This document shows, in pieces, positions 27,111 through 36,719 of a stretch of 64,000 bases of DNA. The notes beneath the pieces were generated by a model, which saw nothing but the letters and a program-made list of their open reading frames with translations, had not been told where the DNA came from and made no database searches. Source of the stretch: JADCRZ01 sp041751095 (GTDB lineage: Bacteria > Bacteroidota > Bacteroidia > Chitinophagales > Chitinophagaceae); NCBI GenBank assembly GCA_041751095.1, contig JBGSYC010000290.1, forward strand, positions 51,072 through 115,071, read 5' to 3'. A program made the position numbers and the translations under genes. Numbering within the stretch: position 1 is the first letter of the stretch; the number at the start of each line of letters is the position of its first letter.

Positions 27111-28311
27111 GTGGAATCTTTTTTCCCATCCTTCGATAATATTTTTAAAAAGTACCAGTACAAGTTCTGGGTCACTACCGAATATCGTCCCCAATTTTTG
27201 AACTGGAGCAAAGAAGAGGTGATTGCTGAATTACATCTTCAGTTCAGAATTATTTTGCAAGGTGATTATGAATTGCCTGCTGATTTTACGCATCAGCTAA
27301 AGTCTTTACCGTACATCGCCGAGGTAACTGAACTAAAGGTTGTTGAATCAGAAATACCCGTACAGCAAATTTCGAGGCAGGCCTCTTTTGTTTCAAAGAA
27401 AACATCGGAGCTCATTTATCTGCCTTGCCCGGTTGTTAACGAAAGGGAGCCCGGCGGTAAAAATTGCAGTACTTGATACCGGCGTAAATCTTAATCACAA
27501 GGAACTTGAAAGCAAAATAACCGATCCTGCGGATTTTGTCAACATCCAGGGGCTTGATACGACGGAATTTATCGGTGATACTGCAGACAACGACAATGTT
27601 CCTGAAGACGAAGTGGGGCACGGAACGCACGTATCGGGAATAATTGCAGGAAAAGGGATTGAAATGGACGAAGGGGTTTGTCCTAATAGCAAAATCATGC
27701 CCGTAAGGGTGCTGGCCACAATGAAGAGTGGCAATAAAGTAGTTGGCGCCGGAATCATTGATAATATAAACACGGGGATCAAATGGGCTGTCGATAACGG
27801 AGCGGATATTATTAACATGAGCCTCGGTATCAGGCACGCCGGCGGAGGATTGCCGCACGATGACATCATCAAATATGCGATAAGTAAAAATGTGACGATC
27901 GTTGCGGCCAGCGGCAACGATGGCAGCCCTGAGAAATATTATCCCGGAGCTTTACCCGGCGTTATTGCGGTGGGAGCGGTAGATCATTCCGGCAATGTTA
28001 CCGATTTTAGCTCATATGGTGCGGAGATCACAGTGGTTGCACCCGGCCTGAATATATACAGTTCATATTCAAACAATACTTACGCATTTGCCTCCGGCAC
28101 ATCGCAGGCCTCGCCATTTGTTTGTGGCGGTATCGGTTTGCTTAAATCGTATGCAAGGCAGTATGGTAAAAATTTATCCAACGATACCATCAAACACATA
28201 TTAAAACACACATCTGATAAGATAGATAGCCAGTGGCGCAATCAAAAGGCTGGTTATGGTTTGATCAACTTAGCAGATGCTTTCAAACTCTTACATTATT
28301 TTATCAGTTAA
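27111..28311 (+). CDS. S8 subtilisin-like serine peptidase, with an apparent +1 frameshift
   Basis: About 400 residues across two frames. The N-terminal part (frame from GTG 27111; coding-like back to 27003 without ATG) reads as a pro-domain, with YRPQFLNWSKEEV and LKSLPYIAEVTELKV. Near 27446 the frame shifts: the catalytic domain continues in the next frame from GSPAVKIAVLDTGVN (Asp), through EVGHGTHVSG (His), AASGNDG (oxyanion Asn region) to ASGTSQASP (Ser), so the triad is complete. Removing one A from the A3 run in GAAAGGG joins the parts as VNEGSPAVKIAV. It may be a sequencing error, a real mutation or programmed slippage. No signal peptide, so it is probably intracellular. It opens a tight operon; the next gene starts 10 bases later. 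Confidence 0.82.
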
Positions 28312-28321
28312 AAACCCTTTT

Positions 28322-30574
28322 ATGGCAGAAAATCTTTTATCTCCCAGGCTGAGAAACTCCTCAATCAACGGCACACGTTTTCACATGGACCTTGACCCAA
28401 CGGTAAAGAGCCACCTGGCAGAGCTTAACCGCATTTTAGGGATGAGTGCGTTCTCAGAAAAACCACGGCACGGTATAGACGAACTTAAAAACCTGACGAA
28501 AGAATCAGAAGCGGCCACATACGCGTCCAACACCGCTGAATCGGCAGCCAGGAGCGCAGATGATACTGCCAGGGAAGCTGAAAATAAATTTGCCCAGGCG
28601 AAAGGGGAAGCGATGCAAGTAAAAAACATCAAGGCTGCCTTAAAGAATACGAATGGGGAAGAACTTAAGAAATTAGAGGCAGAAGAGAAAGAGAAAGATG
28701 AGGCCGCTGCAAAAGCGGAAAAGGACGCCAGGGTGAAAAGAGAGGCTGCCAATGCCGCGGCAAAAGCTTACAAGCAGAAACGGGAAGAGGCTGACCGCTT
28801 ATCACAGCAGTTAGCGGCAAAATCACTGGAGGCTTTCAGGTCTGGAGGTCAGAGAAGGAGACCGCAGTTTGACCTTGAAGACGAACTCGAAAAACCTATT
28901 ATCGCCAAAAAGACAAACGCTCCGAAGTGGGACAAAAATGGTTTTGTTGCCGCTGTTCTGGATATGGCTGACCCCGCACTGCTGAGTATTTCAGATTGTA
29001 TCGACAAGGTAAATGAACTTTCGAATCTTAAAAATTCCCTGCTTCAATACGTTCATAAACATTGGAATTCTCTTGAGGAAAATCAAAAGGCGGTACTTAA
29101 TAACAAAGAGTATAAAAATATTTCAGACTACTTACTGGCTTATGGTTACTGGGTGAAGGGAATAACCGAGGTAAGCGCAATGTTCAATTTTATAAGGACA
29201 CATAAGTTCGGTTCAAAAGCGATCATCAATTATGCAGTTGTAAGTTCCGCCAGGACCGTCATTGAAAAAGCATCATTGGAAATCAGAAATATTGATGATG
29301 ATGATCACCCTTTGCTAAAGAATATACTATCGGCAGATTTATCTTTTAACGAAGAAAGTTTTTCAAAAGACCTCGAGAAGATATTTAAAACGTTTATCGA
29401 TAACGCCGCTGAATTGAAATTGATCAGGGACGGCTTGAATCAGCTAAAAATAGATGACCTTCCACCGTCGTATATTCCAGCGATCATCAGGTACATGCGA
29501 AGTTCAAAAGTAGAAATCGATGGAGATAATATCACCTATTTTCTGCCCATTTTCATCAATAAAATAAAGGGGGATCTATACCAGGAAATGGAGGAGACAG
29601 AGGAAGACGTTGAAGAATCAGATAGGGATTTTGATGTAGAGTTCGTGGAGGATGACAAGACCACGATAAAGACAAGTGTTTCCAATGTGAAATGCGCATC
29701 ACAGTTATTCAGTGCCGCAATAATGGAAACGGAGCTGGACATCTTTAACCTCACGAACTATCTTACAAACAGTTATCTTATCCGCAACAGGATCGATCTT
29801 GAAGACCAGCGGCTACGCCAGAACCTTGAAATGTTTGTTTTTTCAAACAAGTTCAGGGATATCAAAACCGGCCAGATACGGGAGAGGACAAAGGAGGGCG
29901 AACGCCATCACTTTTACCGCCAGGTATTTAATATCGGAGCAGGGCCGCTTCCTGAAGGTGTGATCATGAATCATAAGTTTCCCAGATTATGGAATCAGCT
30001 TATTCCGGCAGTTAAAGACTATCTCGAAAATGCCGCATCAAGCTTATCTGAAAATACCTTTGTTTCAAAGGGGGGTGTTATGCAGGTGGTATCAGGACTG
30101 CAGAATAACCTGTCTGCCAATTGCACCAGCATGGCCAAGATAATCTCACCAATAATCAATGGTGAATGGAATTTTATCATCGGTAAAATTTTGGGACACC
30201 CTGAGATCGTAAAGCAGGTGTCTCCGTCTATCGGAAGCTGGAAAGGAGTAGCAGAGACATTGTTTTCAGAAATGAAACAAAAATACACAGACGCCACCCT
30301 GGTTTATGATAAGGTAAAACTAAGCAACGCAATTCTGAAGAAAATTGCTGCGTACGTGCCCAGAGAATTTGAAGACGACGAAAAGTTCATGGATTTCTGC
30401 AGTATGGTCATTCAGCTCGACGACCTGAATGCCTCTATAGCAACTGAGGTATTTGAAGAAACCGATGATGACGTTGATATGAATCTGGATCAGTATTCAT
30501 CCAAAAATGGCAAGCCGTCGGGCAATAAGCCTCCGCAAACCGCCAACACCGGTAACAGCGATTGGGATTTTTAA
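28322..30574 (+). CDS. Hypothetical 750-residue protein with an alanine-rich coiled coil
   Basis: From the ATG at 28322 (an in-frame start at 28277 would overlap the peptidase gene). Residues about 55-175 form a long charged, alanine-rich coiled coil (for example KAEKDARVKREAANAAAKAY). The rest, about 190-750, is mainly helical and globular, with an acidic stretch (EETEEDVEESDRDFDVEF) in the middle and an asparagine/proline-rich tail. No signal peptide or membrane segment. I do not recognise the family. The coiled coil suggests a structural or scaffold role. It lies 10 bases after the S8 peptidase gene and 33 before the next gene, so it belongs to the operon. Confidence 0.8.
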   Translation: MAENLLSPRLRNSSINGTRFHMDLDPTVKSHLAELNRILGMSAFSEKPRHGIDELKNLTKESEAATYASNTAESAARSADDTAREAENKFAQAKGEAMQVKNIKAALKNTNGEELKKLEAEEKEKDEAAAKAEKDARVKREAANAAAKAYKQKREEADRLSQQLAAKSLEAFRSGGQRRRPQFDLEDELEKPIIAKKTNAPKWDKNGFVAAVLDMADPALLSISDCIDKVNELSNLKNSLLQYVHKHWNSLEENQKAVLNNKEYKNISDYLLAYGYWVKGITEVSAMFNFIRTHKFGSKAIINYAVVSSARTVIEKASLEIRNIDDDDHPLLKNILSADLSFNEESFSKDLEKIFKTFIDNAAELKLIRDGLNQLKIDDLPPSYIPAIIRYMRSSKVEIDGDNITYFLPIFINKIKGDLYQEMEETEEDVEESDRDFDVEFVEDDKTTIKTSVSNVKCASQLFSAAIMETELDIFNLTNYLTNSYLIRNRIDLEDQRLRQNLEMFVFSNKFRDIKTGQIRERTKEGERHHFYRQVFNIGAGPLPEGVIMNHKFPRLWNQLIPAVKDYLENAASSLSENTFVSKGGVMQVVSGLQNNLSANCTSMAKIISPIINGEWNFIIGKILGHPEIVKQVSPSIGSWKGVAETLFSEMKQKYTDATLVYDKVKLSNAILKKIAAYVPREFEDDEKFMDFCSMVIQLDDLNASIATEVFEETDDDVDMNLDQYSSKNGKPSGNKPPQTANTGNSDWDF

Positions 30575-30607
30575 TGAAAACCTTATAACCATACAATTAT
30601 AACCGTT

Positions 30608-31378
30608 ATGACGAAGCCAAACGTAATTCCTTCTATCGATCAGATGACGGCCATTGCCCGGGCAAAGACCGTGGAAGTATTAAAAGACCTGGATGTTTAT
30701 AAAGTGATGAGCTTAAGCGACCAGAAAAATATCTACCTGAATATGGTTGATGAGAACCTGGAAAAAGAAAAAAGAAAATATGGATTGGGTGTGTCAAGAT
30801 CACTGGCAACGGATAGTGGTAAAGACATGGGATATGCCGGATATGATCCTTCTCTGGGTGGCGAAACCGCCGCGTTCAAGGAATTGGTTGATTCCGTAGA
30901 CTTTCCAAAATTCGTCGCTGATCTGCTGAAAGCGGTTTTTGATGCGAATTTAAGTGTGATGAAAACACAGACAGACAGTTATATAAAACTGATGAAAGAA
31001 GCGACAAAGTCCACTGCCGACTTCATTAAGCAGATTGGTGACGATGAATCATTCGCAGCGCTTGCCGAAGCTAACGGAGACCAATACAATATCATCACCG
31101 AAGACCAGCCTGACGGTACAAGCAAATTGGCGCTCACAGACCCGAAAGGGGATAAGTTGGACCCGGAAGATACTACCGTTAAAAAAGCCATCATGGAAAC
31201 CAAGATAGCAATGGCTAAAGAACACAGGGCAGCCTTAAGGGAAGTTATACTCATGGGTGTAACCAGGTTAGTTGTAGACAAAGGTGAAATTGAAGCTGGT
31301 GTGGAATTTTCGGTAACCGCAAAGAGAGAGAGAGCAAAGCCCATCACGATGACCGGAACACCAACATCAATACGGTGA
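30608..31378 (+). CDS. Hypothetical 256-residue protein
   Basis: A soluble, mostly helical, charged protein with no signal peptide. The first 100 residues contain KTVEVLKDLDVYKVMSLSDQ and a KEKRKYGLG segment; the middle is helical (VDSVDFPKFVADLLKAVFDA); the C-terminal 50 residues switch to beta strands (AALREVILMGVTRLVVDKG, then GVEFSVTAKRER). I do not recognise the family. Its last codons overlap the GTG start of the next gene by four bases, so the two are translationally coupled. It is the third gene of the operon that starts with the S8 peptidase. Confidence 0.78.
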   Translation: MTKPNVIPSIDQMTAIARAKTVEVLKDLDVYKVMSLSDQKNIYLNMVDENLEKEKRKYGLGVSRSLATDSGKDMGYAGYDPSLGGETAAFKELVDSVDFPKFVADLLKAVFDANLSVMKTQTDSYIKLMKEATKSTADFIKQIGDDESFAALAEANGDQYNIITEDQPDGTSKLALTDPKGDKLDPEDTTVKKAIMETKIAMAKEHRAALREVILMGVTRLVVDKGEIEAGVEFSVTAKRERAKPITMTGTPTSIR

Positions 31379-31623
31379 AAGCCAAAGTTGGAGGGTTTGG
31401 CTGGGGAGCTTCAGTCAGCAATACGAATATAAACGTGCAGGTAAACAGCTCCGATAAAAAGGCAACCAGTGATATGGGGGCAAAGCTCAAGGGTAGTGTT
31501 AAGATCCAGTTTAAGACCGACTATTTTAAGTTAGACAACTTTAAAGATATGTATAGTGATGGCGGAGTGGCCACGTTAAAGCCGGCAGCCGGTGCCACGC
31601 CGTTGCCCGCCGCAGGAAAATAA
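31375..31623 (+). CDS. Hypothetical 82-residue beta-rich protein
   Basis: Starts with GTG overlapping the previous stop (GTGA). It consists of alternating-residue segments (VSNTNINVQVNSS, KLKGSVKIQFKTDYFKLDNF) typical of beta strands and ends in an alanine/proline-rich tail. No signal peptide. Unknown family. The tight coupling to the 256-residue protein suggests the two act together, and the beta-strand character continues from that protein's C terminus. Confidence 0.7.
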   Translation: MKAKVGGFGWGASVSNTNINVQVNSSDKKATSDMGAKLKGSVKIQFKTDYFKLDNFKDMYSDGGVATLKPAAGATPLPAAGK

Positions 31624-31639
31624 TTTAAAGTAGAATGTT

Positions 31640-33824
31640 ATGGCTTTAGCTATCCTTGAATTCCTGTCGATCGATAAAGAGGTTGCGAAGTTTAAAATTG
31701 ATACGGGTACCAATAAACACTACTATTTTAAAATCGGAAAGGAAGTCTCGGAAAGAAACGGCTTACAGTGGGTAGATGCCGTCACTACAAAAACAACACT
31801 GCAAAAGAATGAGAATAGTGAAACATTGATCAACTCAGGTAAGGAAGTCTCGCTTGCATCCGGTTTATTTTCAAAAGAAGATTGCTACCTGCAATTATTT
31901 ACATTTAAAAACAATGAAGGAAAGTCTCCGGCTGTTTCAAAAGTAATAAAAGTGCCGGTGGCGATAAATATTGAAAGTGACACCACCGACTTATACGCTT
32001 TATCCAAATCGATAAATACAAGTGAAATGGCAGATCACGTTTTAAACCCGCACCGGAATATACCTCATGTGGATTCCCGGCGCCGCTATTCTTCACAGGC
32101 ATCTTTTGAGGATATCCTGTCGACGATAATCAAAATGGCAGGCCCTGTGGTTATGGGTATACTTTCCGGCTCACAAAAGAAAGATACTGCTTCGAATGCC
32201 ACTAAGGCCGATATACCCCAGATCGGCATGTTCAATACGATACTTGATACGCTCTTGCGTGAGCTTGTTAAAGAAACGCCACATGCTCCTCCACCGGTTA
32301 GTAAAGTGCAGACTTTATCGCATTCTTCTGTAAACAACAGGTTTTTAAACCCAGCCAAACGGCAATTCCCAACCCTTCATTTTCGGCATAGACGATGCCG
32401 TGCTCGCTACCATTGCCGCTCCTTTACTGGCCAGCATGGCAGGGCCTGTACTGGACATGATTCCCAAACTGCTGAATGCCGGCAACGAGCAAAAATTAAA
32501 GGAAGACCAGCAGGAGAATAAATTTATTACTGATCTCCTTGCAGAACACAACAGAGATACGTTGTTAAAAGATTTCATCGACAGCCAGGCTGCAGCAAAA
32601 GGCGCGGCACCCGACGCGATCAACATGAATCAATTGCTGCAACTTTTACAACAAATGCCTCAGCATGCGCCGGCAACTGCGGCACCTGCCACATCCTCAA
32701 ATCCTCCGCCGGTTACCCCTCAAATAATACCAACGGCGGAAAAGCAGGCAGCTACTGCACCGCCTGCAATCGCTCCAGCGGCGATCGCCAAAAGTCTTTC
32801 CAAACATAATGTGTACAGAACTTTAAGCACCAGGGCTATCCTGTCATTTGAAACAAAACAAACCTTTCTGGCTAACGGTAAAGAGCAGGTCATTTTCAAC
32901 AGGAAAGGGAATATAAAAATAAAAATCAAGCTTAACGTTACAGCCCCGGTACCGGAATCAGCTTTGCCCAAAGCAATAACGAAGTTTTATTTTAAGGATG
33001 ACAGTAACAATATCCTGTTTGAAAAGATGTTCAGGCAGAAAGACGTTTCGCCCAATAGTGTTTTGGAGTATGATTTTACAACTGATGAATTACACAGTTT
33101 CCCAACGGGCATCCCCGTTCAGGTAATTGCGGAAATGAAATGGTTGTCTTCGCAAAACACGGAAGTTAAAGCCCTTGGAAGTGCAGAGATGGTTTTTGCA
33201 GATTTGTATTTTTTAAAACAGAAGGGAAAAGAGCTGGCTGAAGAGAAAGAGCCGGCTGACATGAAGGAGCATCGTTCCTTCTGGAACAAGATTTGGGAAT
33301 CGCCGGTGATGGATGAAGCAAATCAGGCTAATACCAACGGGGTAAAGAAATACCACTGGCAACTGCAGGCAAATGTGAAATATACTTTCATGCTCTCGGC
33401 AGCAAATGAGAGCAACGGGTTAATGGAAACCAAAATGCTTATAGCTGAAGGCGACCGGGAGAGCTTAACTGAAAAGTTTGAAGGCCGGATGAAAGCCGGG
33501 GTAGAGTTGAGTATTTCGGAGTTAAATAAAATGAATTCATTGTGGGACAGGCAGCCGGTTCTCAGCCCTGAGAAATTAGCAGCTCTGAAGAACCCTTATG
33601 TTGTTTCCGGCAGCGCATCTGAGTTCATAACCGAGTTGAAACTCAAAGGCCGGGCCGCTCAAAAAGGAATGGTATACATCATCCCCATTCTAAAACGTTT
33701 TGATTTTTTACTGAGCAAGATTAAAAGTTCAAATGACGCCGGCGAGGTAACTGAAGTGGAAGAGGAAGCAGTATCTATCCCTTTACCTGTTTCTGCAAGG
33801 ATACTGGGAATAAAAACAAAATGA
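31640..33824 (+). CDS. Hypothetical operon protein of about 727 residues, split by an apparent +1 frameshift
   Basis: Two reading frames form one coding unit. The first (from ATG 31640) has a beta-rich N-terminal region (LEFLSIDKEVAKFKIDTGTN) and a hydrophobic KMAGPVVMGILSG segment. It continues to SSVNNRFLNPA near 32357, after which it reads unnatural arginine-rich sequence. The other frame has no proper start but picks up as NGNSQPFIFGIDDAVLATIA and continues to 33824 with another hydrophobic segment (LLASMAGPVLDMIPKLL), a proline-rich linker and a beta-rich C-terminal half. Dropping one A from the A3 run in GCCAAACGG (about 32358-32361) joins them in frame. Family unknown. The two apolar segments may be a membrane contact. 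The next gene overlaps its stop by four bases. Confidence 0.72.
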
Positions 33825-34003
33825 TCATGAGAAAAAAATTTTATTCAAAGCCGTTCGAAGACGGAGAAGTGGCAGAAGAGCGTAGTAATGAGCCATCGCC
33901 TGCATCCCCCGAAATCGAGTATATTTTTGACGGCTATACAATAGAAATAAATGAAAAGATCGTGCTTACTCCTGTTCAAATCATAAACAAAAACGATGGA
34001 TGA
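33821..34003 (+). CDS. Hypothetical 60-residue protein carrying the YSK-PF motif
   Basis: Starts with ATGA overlap on the previous stop (a second ATG two codons later is equally good). The N terminus reads MRKKFYSKPFEDGEV. The Y-S-[RK]-x-F-x-[DN] pattern recurs in the 545- and 941-residue proteins further downstream. The remainder is a short beta-rich stretch (EYIFDGYTIEINEKIVLTPV). Its size and operon position suggest an accessory peptide, perhaps one that is processed or targeted. Overlaps the next gene by eight bases. Family unknown. Confidence 0.65.
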   Translation: MIMRKKFYSKPFEDGEVAEERSNEPSPASPEIEYIFDGYTIEINEKIVLTPVQIINKNDG

Positions 34004-34253
34004 AGCCTTTTTTCCTTTTAGTGAAATGATTGAAAAGATTTCGGCCATTGATGGCGAACAGCTTGATTCCGACAATGGGATACATTCTTATATCACCAGG
34101 TTAGAGATTGAAACGCCGGTTGAATTGGACATCTTAACCGATGCGTCGGGAAAAGTACAGATAGGTATCGTTCCCCCATTGTACCGCGTAGATACAAGTT
34201 TTCAGCCGGCATATCATTCGATCAGATTCACCGCAGAAATATTTGAACCATAA
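33996..34253 (+). CDS. Hypothetical 85-residue protein
   Basis: An acidic, beta-strand-rich small protein (IETPVELDILTDASGKVQIG, YHSIRFTAEIFEP) with no signal peptide. Starts at an ATG that overlaps the preceding gene by eight bases and stops two bases before the next ATG, so it is firmly in the operon. In size and strand pattern it resembles small accessory domains found with proteases in bacterial conflict operons, but I cannot assign it to a family. Confidence 0.65.
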   Translation: MDEAFFPFSEMIEKISAIDGEQLDSDNGIHSYITRLEIETPVELDILTDASGKVQIGIVPPLYRVDTSFQPAYHSIRFTAEIFEP

Positions 34254-34255
34254 CA

Positions 34256-34987
34256 ATGGAAAATACCGCATGGAATTTAGAAGATTTTGTTGATTCGCTT
34301 GTAGTAGAGCTGGATAAAACACGGGAGACGTTAGCGATAAAAGCCATCAATAAGCCATTAACATACACTGTTAAGGACATGGCTATGGATCTGAATATTT
34401 TTCCTACATACGATGGTGACCAGATTAAATTCATTACTGCCCAAGCGGGGCAGCAGGGCGCTTCAAAGGTTACCATACAGTTAGGATCCATAACCGACCA
34501 GCAGGTAAGAGCAACCTCAAAAGCGTTCACCCAAAAAGATGATGTGCCGATCACAGAGATAGAAGTAGATAAAGACACAAAAAAGCAACTGAGAAAAATC
34601 GGGGTAACGTCGATTTATGATTTACAACAAATTGAAAGCAGGAATGTGAATATAGAAAAAACCGCAGGGGACAAGATTAATTACAGCAGGCTTGTAAATC
34701 AACTCAAAAAAGTAAAACGCAATTCAAAGCCGCCGGTTGTTACCTCTGTAAGCCTGACGATTGAAAATGATGACATGCCTTACTTATCTGTGAAGGGTGA
34801 CAATCTTGCCGTCAACCAGAATTTTGCACCGGTAGCAGTTATTAATGAAACGTTAGCTACGGTGACCGAACACAATGGAAACCAGATAAAAATAAAGCTT
34901 TCCAAAGAAAATAACATTGCCGCCAACAACAACCTGGTGCTCACACTGGATCCTTACGCGATCGTGAAATTAAATGTTAATGTATAA
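34256..34987 (+). CDS. Protein with an N-terminal trypco2-like domain
   Basis: A 243-residue soluble protein. Residues about 1-90 follow the pattern of the trypsin-co-occurring domain trypco2: LEDFVDSLVVELDKTRETLA, a short helix, then beta strands ending in SKVTIQLGSITD. Trypco domains were defined in bacterial conflict systems beside trypsin-like or other proteases, where they are thought to be protein-interaction or target domains. Residues about 110-160 are helical (KQLRKIGVTSIYDLQQIE), and 170-243 form an immunoglobulin-like beta-sandwich. The operon's S8 peptidase would be the natural partner. The assignment rests on pattern and context; a profile search would settle it. Confidence 0.55.
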   Translation: MENTAWNLEDFVDSLVVELDKTRETLAIKAINKPLTYTVKDMAMDLNIFPTYDGDQIKFITAQAGQQGASKVTIQLGSITDQQVRATSKAFTQKDDVPITEIEVDKDTKKQLRKIGVTSIYDLQQIESRNVNIEKTAGDKINYSRLVNQLKKVKRNSKPPVVTSVSLTIENDDMPYLSVKGDNLAVNQNFAPVAVINETLATVTEHNGNQIKIKLSKENNIAANNNLVLTLDPYAIVKLNVNV

Positions 34988-34994
34988 GCATTTT

Positions 34995-36632
34995 ATGAAA
35001 AGGATTACAAAAAAGAAACTCAAACAAAGCGCTTCTCCAACATTGTCTTACTCCCGGAGTTTTGATAACGGAGATATCCTGCCTCAAAAAATATCCGGGA
35101 GGAATTTCCGGGAATATATTGTGCAAAGTTCGATAACGGATATTCCTTTTGAAGAGTATGTGGTTTGTAAGAGCGGGTCGCCGGCGGAAAAGAATGCCAG
35201 GCATTTAATCCCTCGTGACAAAAATGATCCGGTGCAGGAACCCCGGAAAGAAATGAACAATCCCTTAAACAACAAGGATAAGTCGGCTTTGCTGGATTCC
35301 GTTAAAATTCAGGATGATGCTGTAGCTGTTCAGCCTTCACCCCCTCCTGCTGATCAGCCGGTGAAAAAGGAAACTCCGGCATCATCGCCGTTTGAATACA
35401 TTGAACCTGATTACAAAACTGCCAAAGCAGGTTCGGATGATGATAATTTTGTAAAAGACATGCAGGCAATTTTTAACGGTGAAAAGGTATTTAACGCAGA
35501 CACGAAAACGGTTGAGCAGAAAAGCAAACCGTCTCCGCCACCACAGCAGGCTGAAAATACAAGGCCTGTTTCGGTAGACCAGCTTACCAGTCAGCACGCC
35601 ATCTTTGATCAGATTGCAAGAAGCATGGAATATGCGAAGGCTTATGACCTGGGAAGTATCGATCTTGACAAAAGGTTTTCTGATTTTGATAAGATCGAAG
35701 ACATACAGAAAAGCCTTTCTCACGAAAAGAAGTCGCCACCTGTGGTTCTTCCGAAAGCTAACCCGGTTTCGGCCGCAGGCGTTGGGAACGAGGAATTCCT
35801 CAGAGATCTTGATTCCATTGCGGGGCTTAGCAAAACAAGCGCAGTCCCTGCAACAGTAATCCAGCCGGTTCAACCATCAATTATCATGTCGGCTAACCAG
35901 GAGCATGATAAATATATTTATGAAAGCCCGAGCCTGGTGATTTCAAGCTCAGTAGCCGGTTATTCATATGCCCAAACTCCTGCCCTCATTGGCGGCATTG
36001 CTGTAGCGGATGCAGTACAGATCGGGCTTGGAGCAGCGGCCGTTGTGCAGGCACAGGTTTCCGCTACCCAGGGTGGCTTCACCCTGAGTTATGATAAAGC
36101 ACAAAGAATGCTAACGAATGAAGCAAGGATACAAATGCCGGGCGCCCAACAAACAAAACAAAGTTATAGCAGGGAACTATTCTGGATAGGGGAATTGAAG
36201 AAAGGATTCGCAGATGCAAGTGTGATCATCCAATGGGAAGGAAATCCTTATGGAGAGATCGGCACGGCAGTCATCCGCAGGGATATTCAGCATTCTACAG
36301 AGTGGACAAAGTCATCAGCAAATACGACCATTACAAAAGTAGACCGCATCCCTATGCCCGGCACCGACCCGAGAACCTGGCCTCTGGTGTATACGTATGA
36401 TGGCACGTTTGACCCGGCGGGAAACGGCCATTTCGAATACAGTGGTGAATTTGAAATAAATGCTTTCGGTGGATTAAGATTTATCAGGCACGAAGTGGTT
36501 AACCGTTCACTAATTGAATGGACAAAGATCGGCAAGGCCGAAGATTACGTAAAAAAAGGTGCAGATCATATCGTGCCGGTGCCGGCTATTCCAAAAGAGC
36601 AGATCGATTACCTGCGTTCAAGATTACCGTAG
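34995..36632 (+). CDS. Hypothetical 545-residue proline/serine-rich protein with a hydrophobic core segment
   Basis: Start chosen at ATG 34995; in-frame ATGs at 34974 and 34980 overlap the previous gene. The N-terminal region reads MKRITKKKLKQ... then SYSRSFDNGDI, the same motif as in two sister proteins. Residues about 100-300 are disordered-looking, rich in proline, serine and charged residues. A hydrophobic stretch (ALIGGIAVADAVQIGLGAAA) at about 335-360 could insert in a membrane. The last 170 residues form a folded region (SYSRELFWIGELKKGF, TWPLVYTYDGTFDPAGNG). Family unknown. The layout (basic N terminus, flexible linker, apolar segment, C-terminal domain) would suit a secreted or membrane-active factor. 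Confidence 0.72.
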   Translation: MKRITKKKLKQSASPTLSYSRSFDNGDILPQKISGRNFREYIVQSSITDIPFEEYVVCKSGSPAEKNARHLIPRDKNDPVQEPRKEMNNPLNNKDKSALLDSVKIQDDAVAVQPSPPPADQPVKKETPASSPFEYIEPDYKTAKAGSDDDNFVKDMQAIFNGEKVFNADTKTVEQKSKPSPPPQQAENTRPVSVDQLTSQHAIFDQIARSMEYAKAYDLGSIDLDKRFSDFDKIEDIQKSLSHEKKSPPVVLPKANPVSAAGVGNEEFLRDLDSIAGLSKTSAVPATVIQPVQPSIIMSANQEHDKYIYESPSLVISSSVAGYSYAQTPALIGGIAVADAVQIGLGAAAVVQAQVSATQGGFTLSYDKAQRMLTNEARIQMPGAQQTKQSYSRELFWIGELKKGFADASVIIQWEGNPYGEIGTAVIRRDIQHSTEWTKSSANTTITKVDRIPMPGTDPRTWPLVYTYDGTFDPAGNGHFEYSGEFEINAFGGLRFIRHEVVNRSLIEWTKIGKAEDYVKKGADHIVPVPAIPKEQIDYLRSRLP

Positions 36633-36719
36633 TTAATTTTTTCTTGTTTTTAGATTTTATCTGCACGCATTATTCTCCTGAAAGGCAGTAGCAGCATTAC
36701 CCAAATTAAAAATCAGTAT

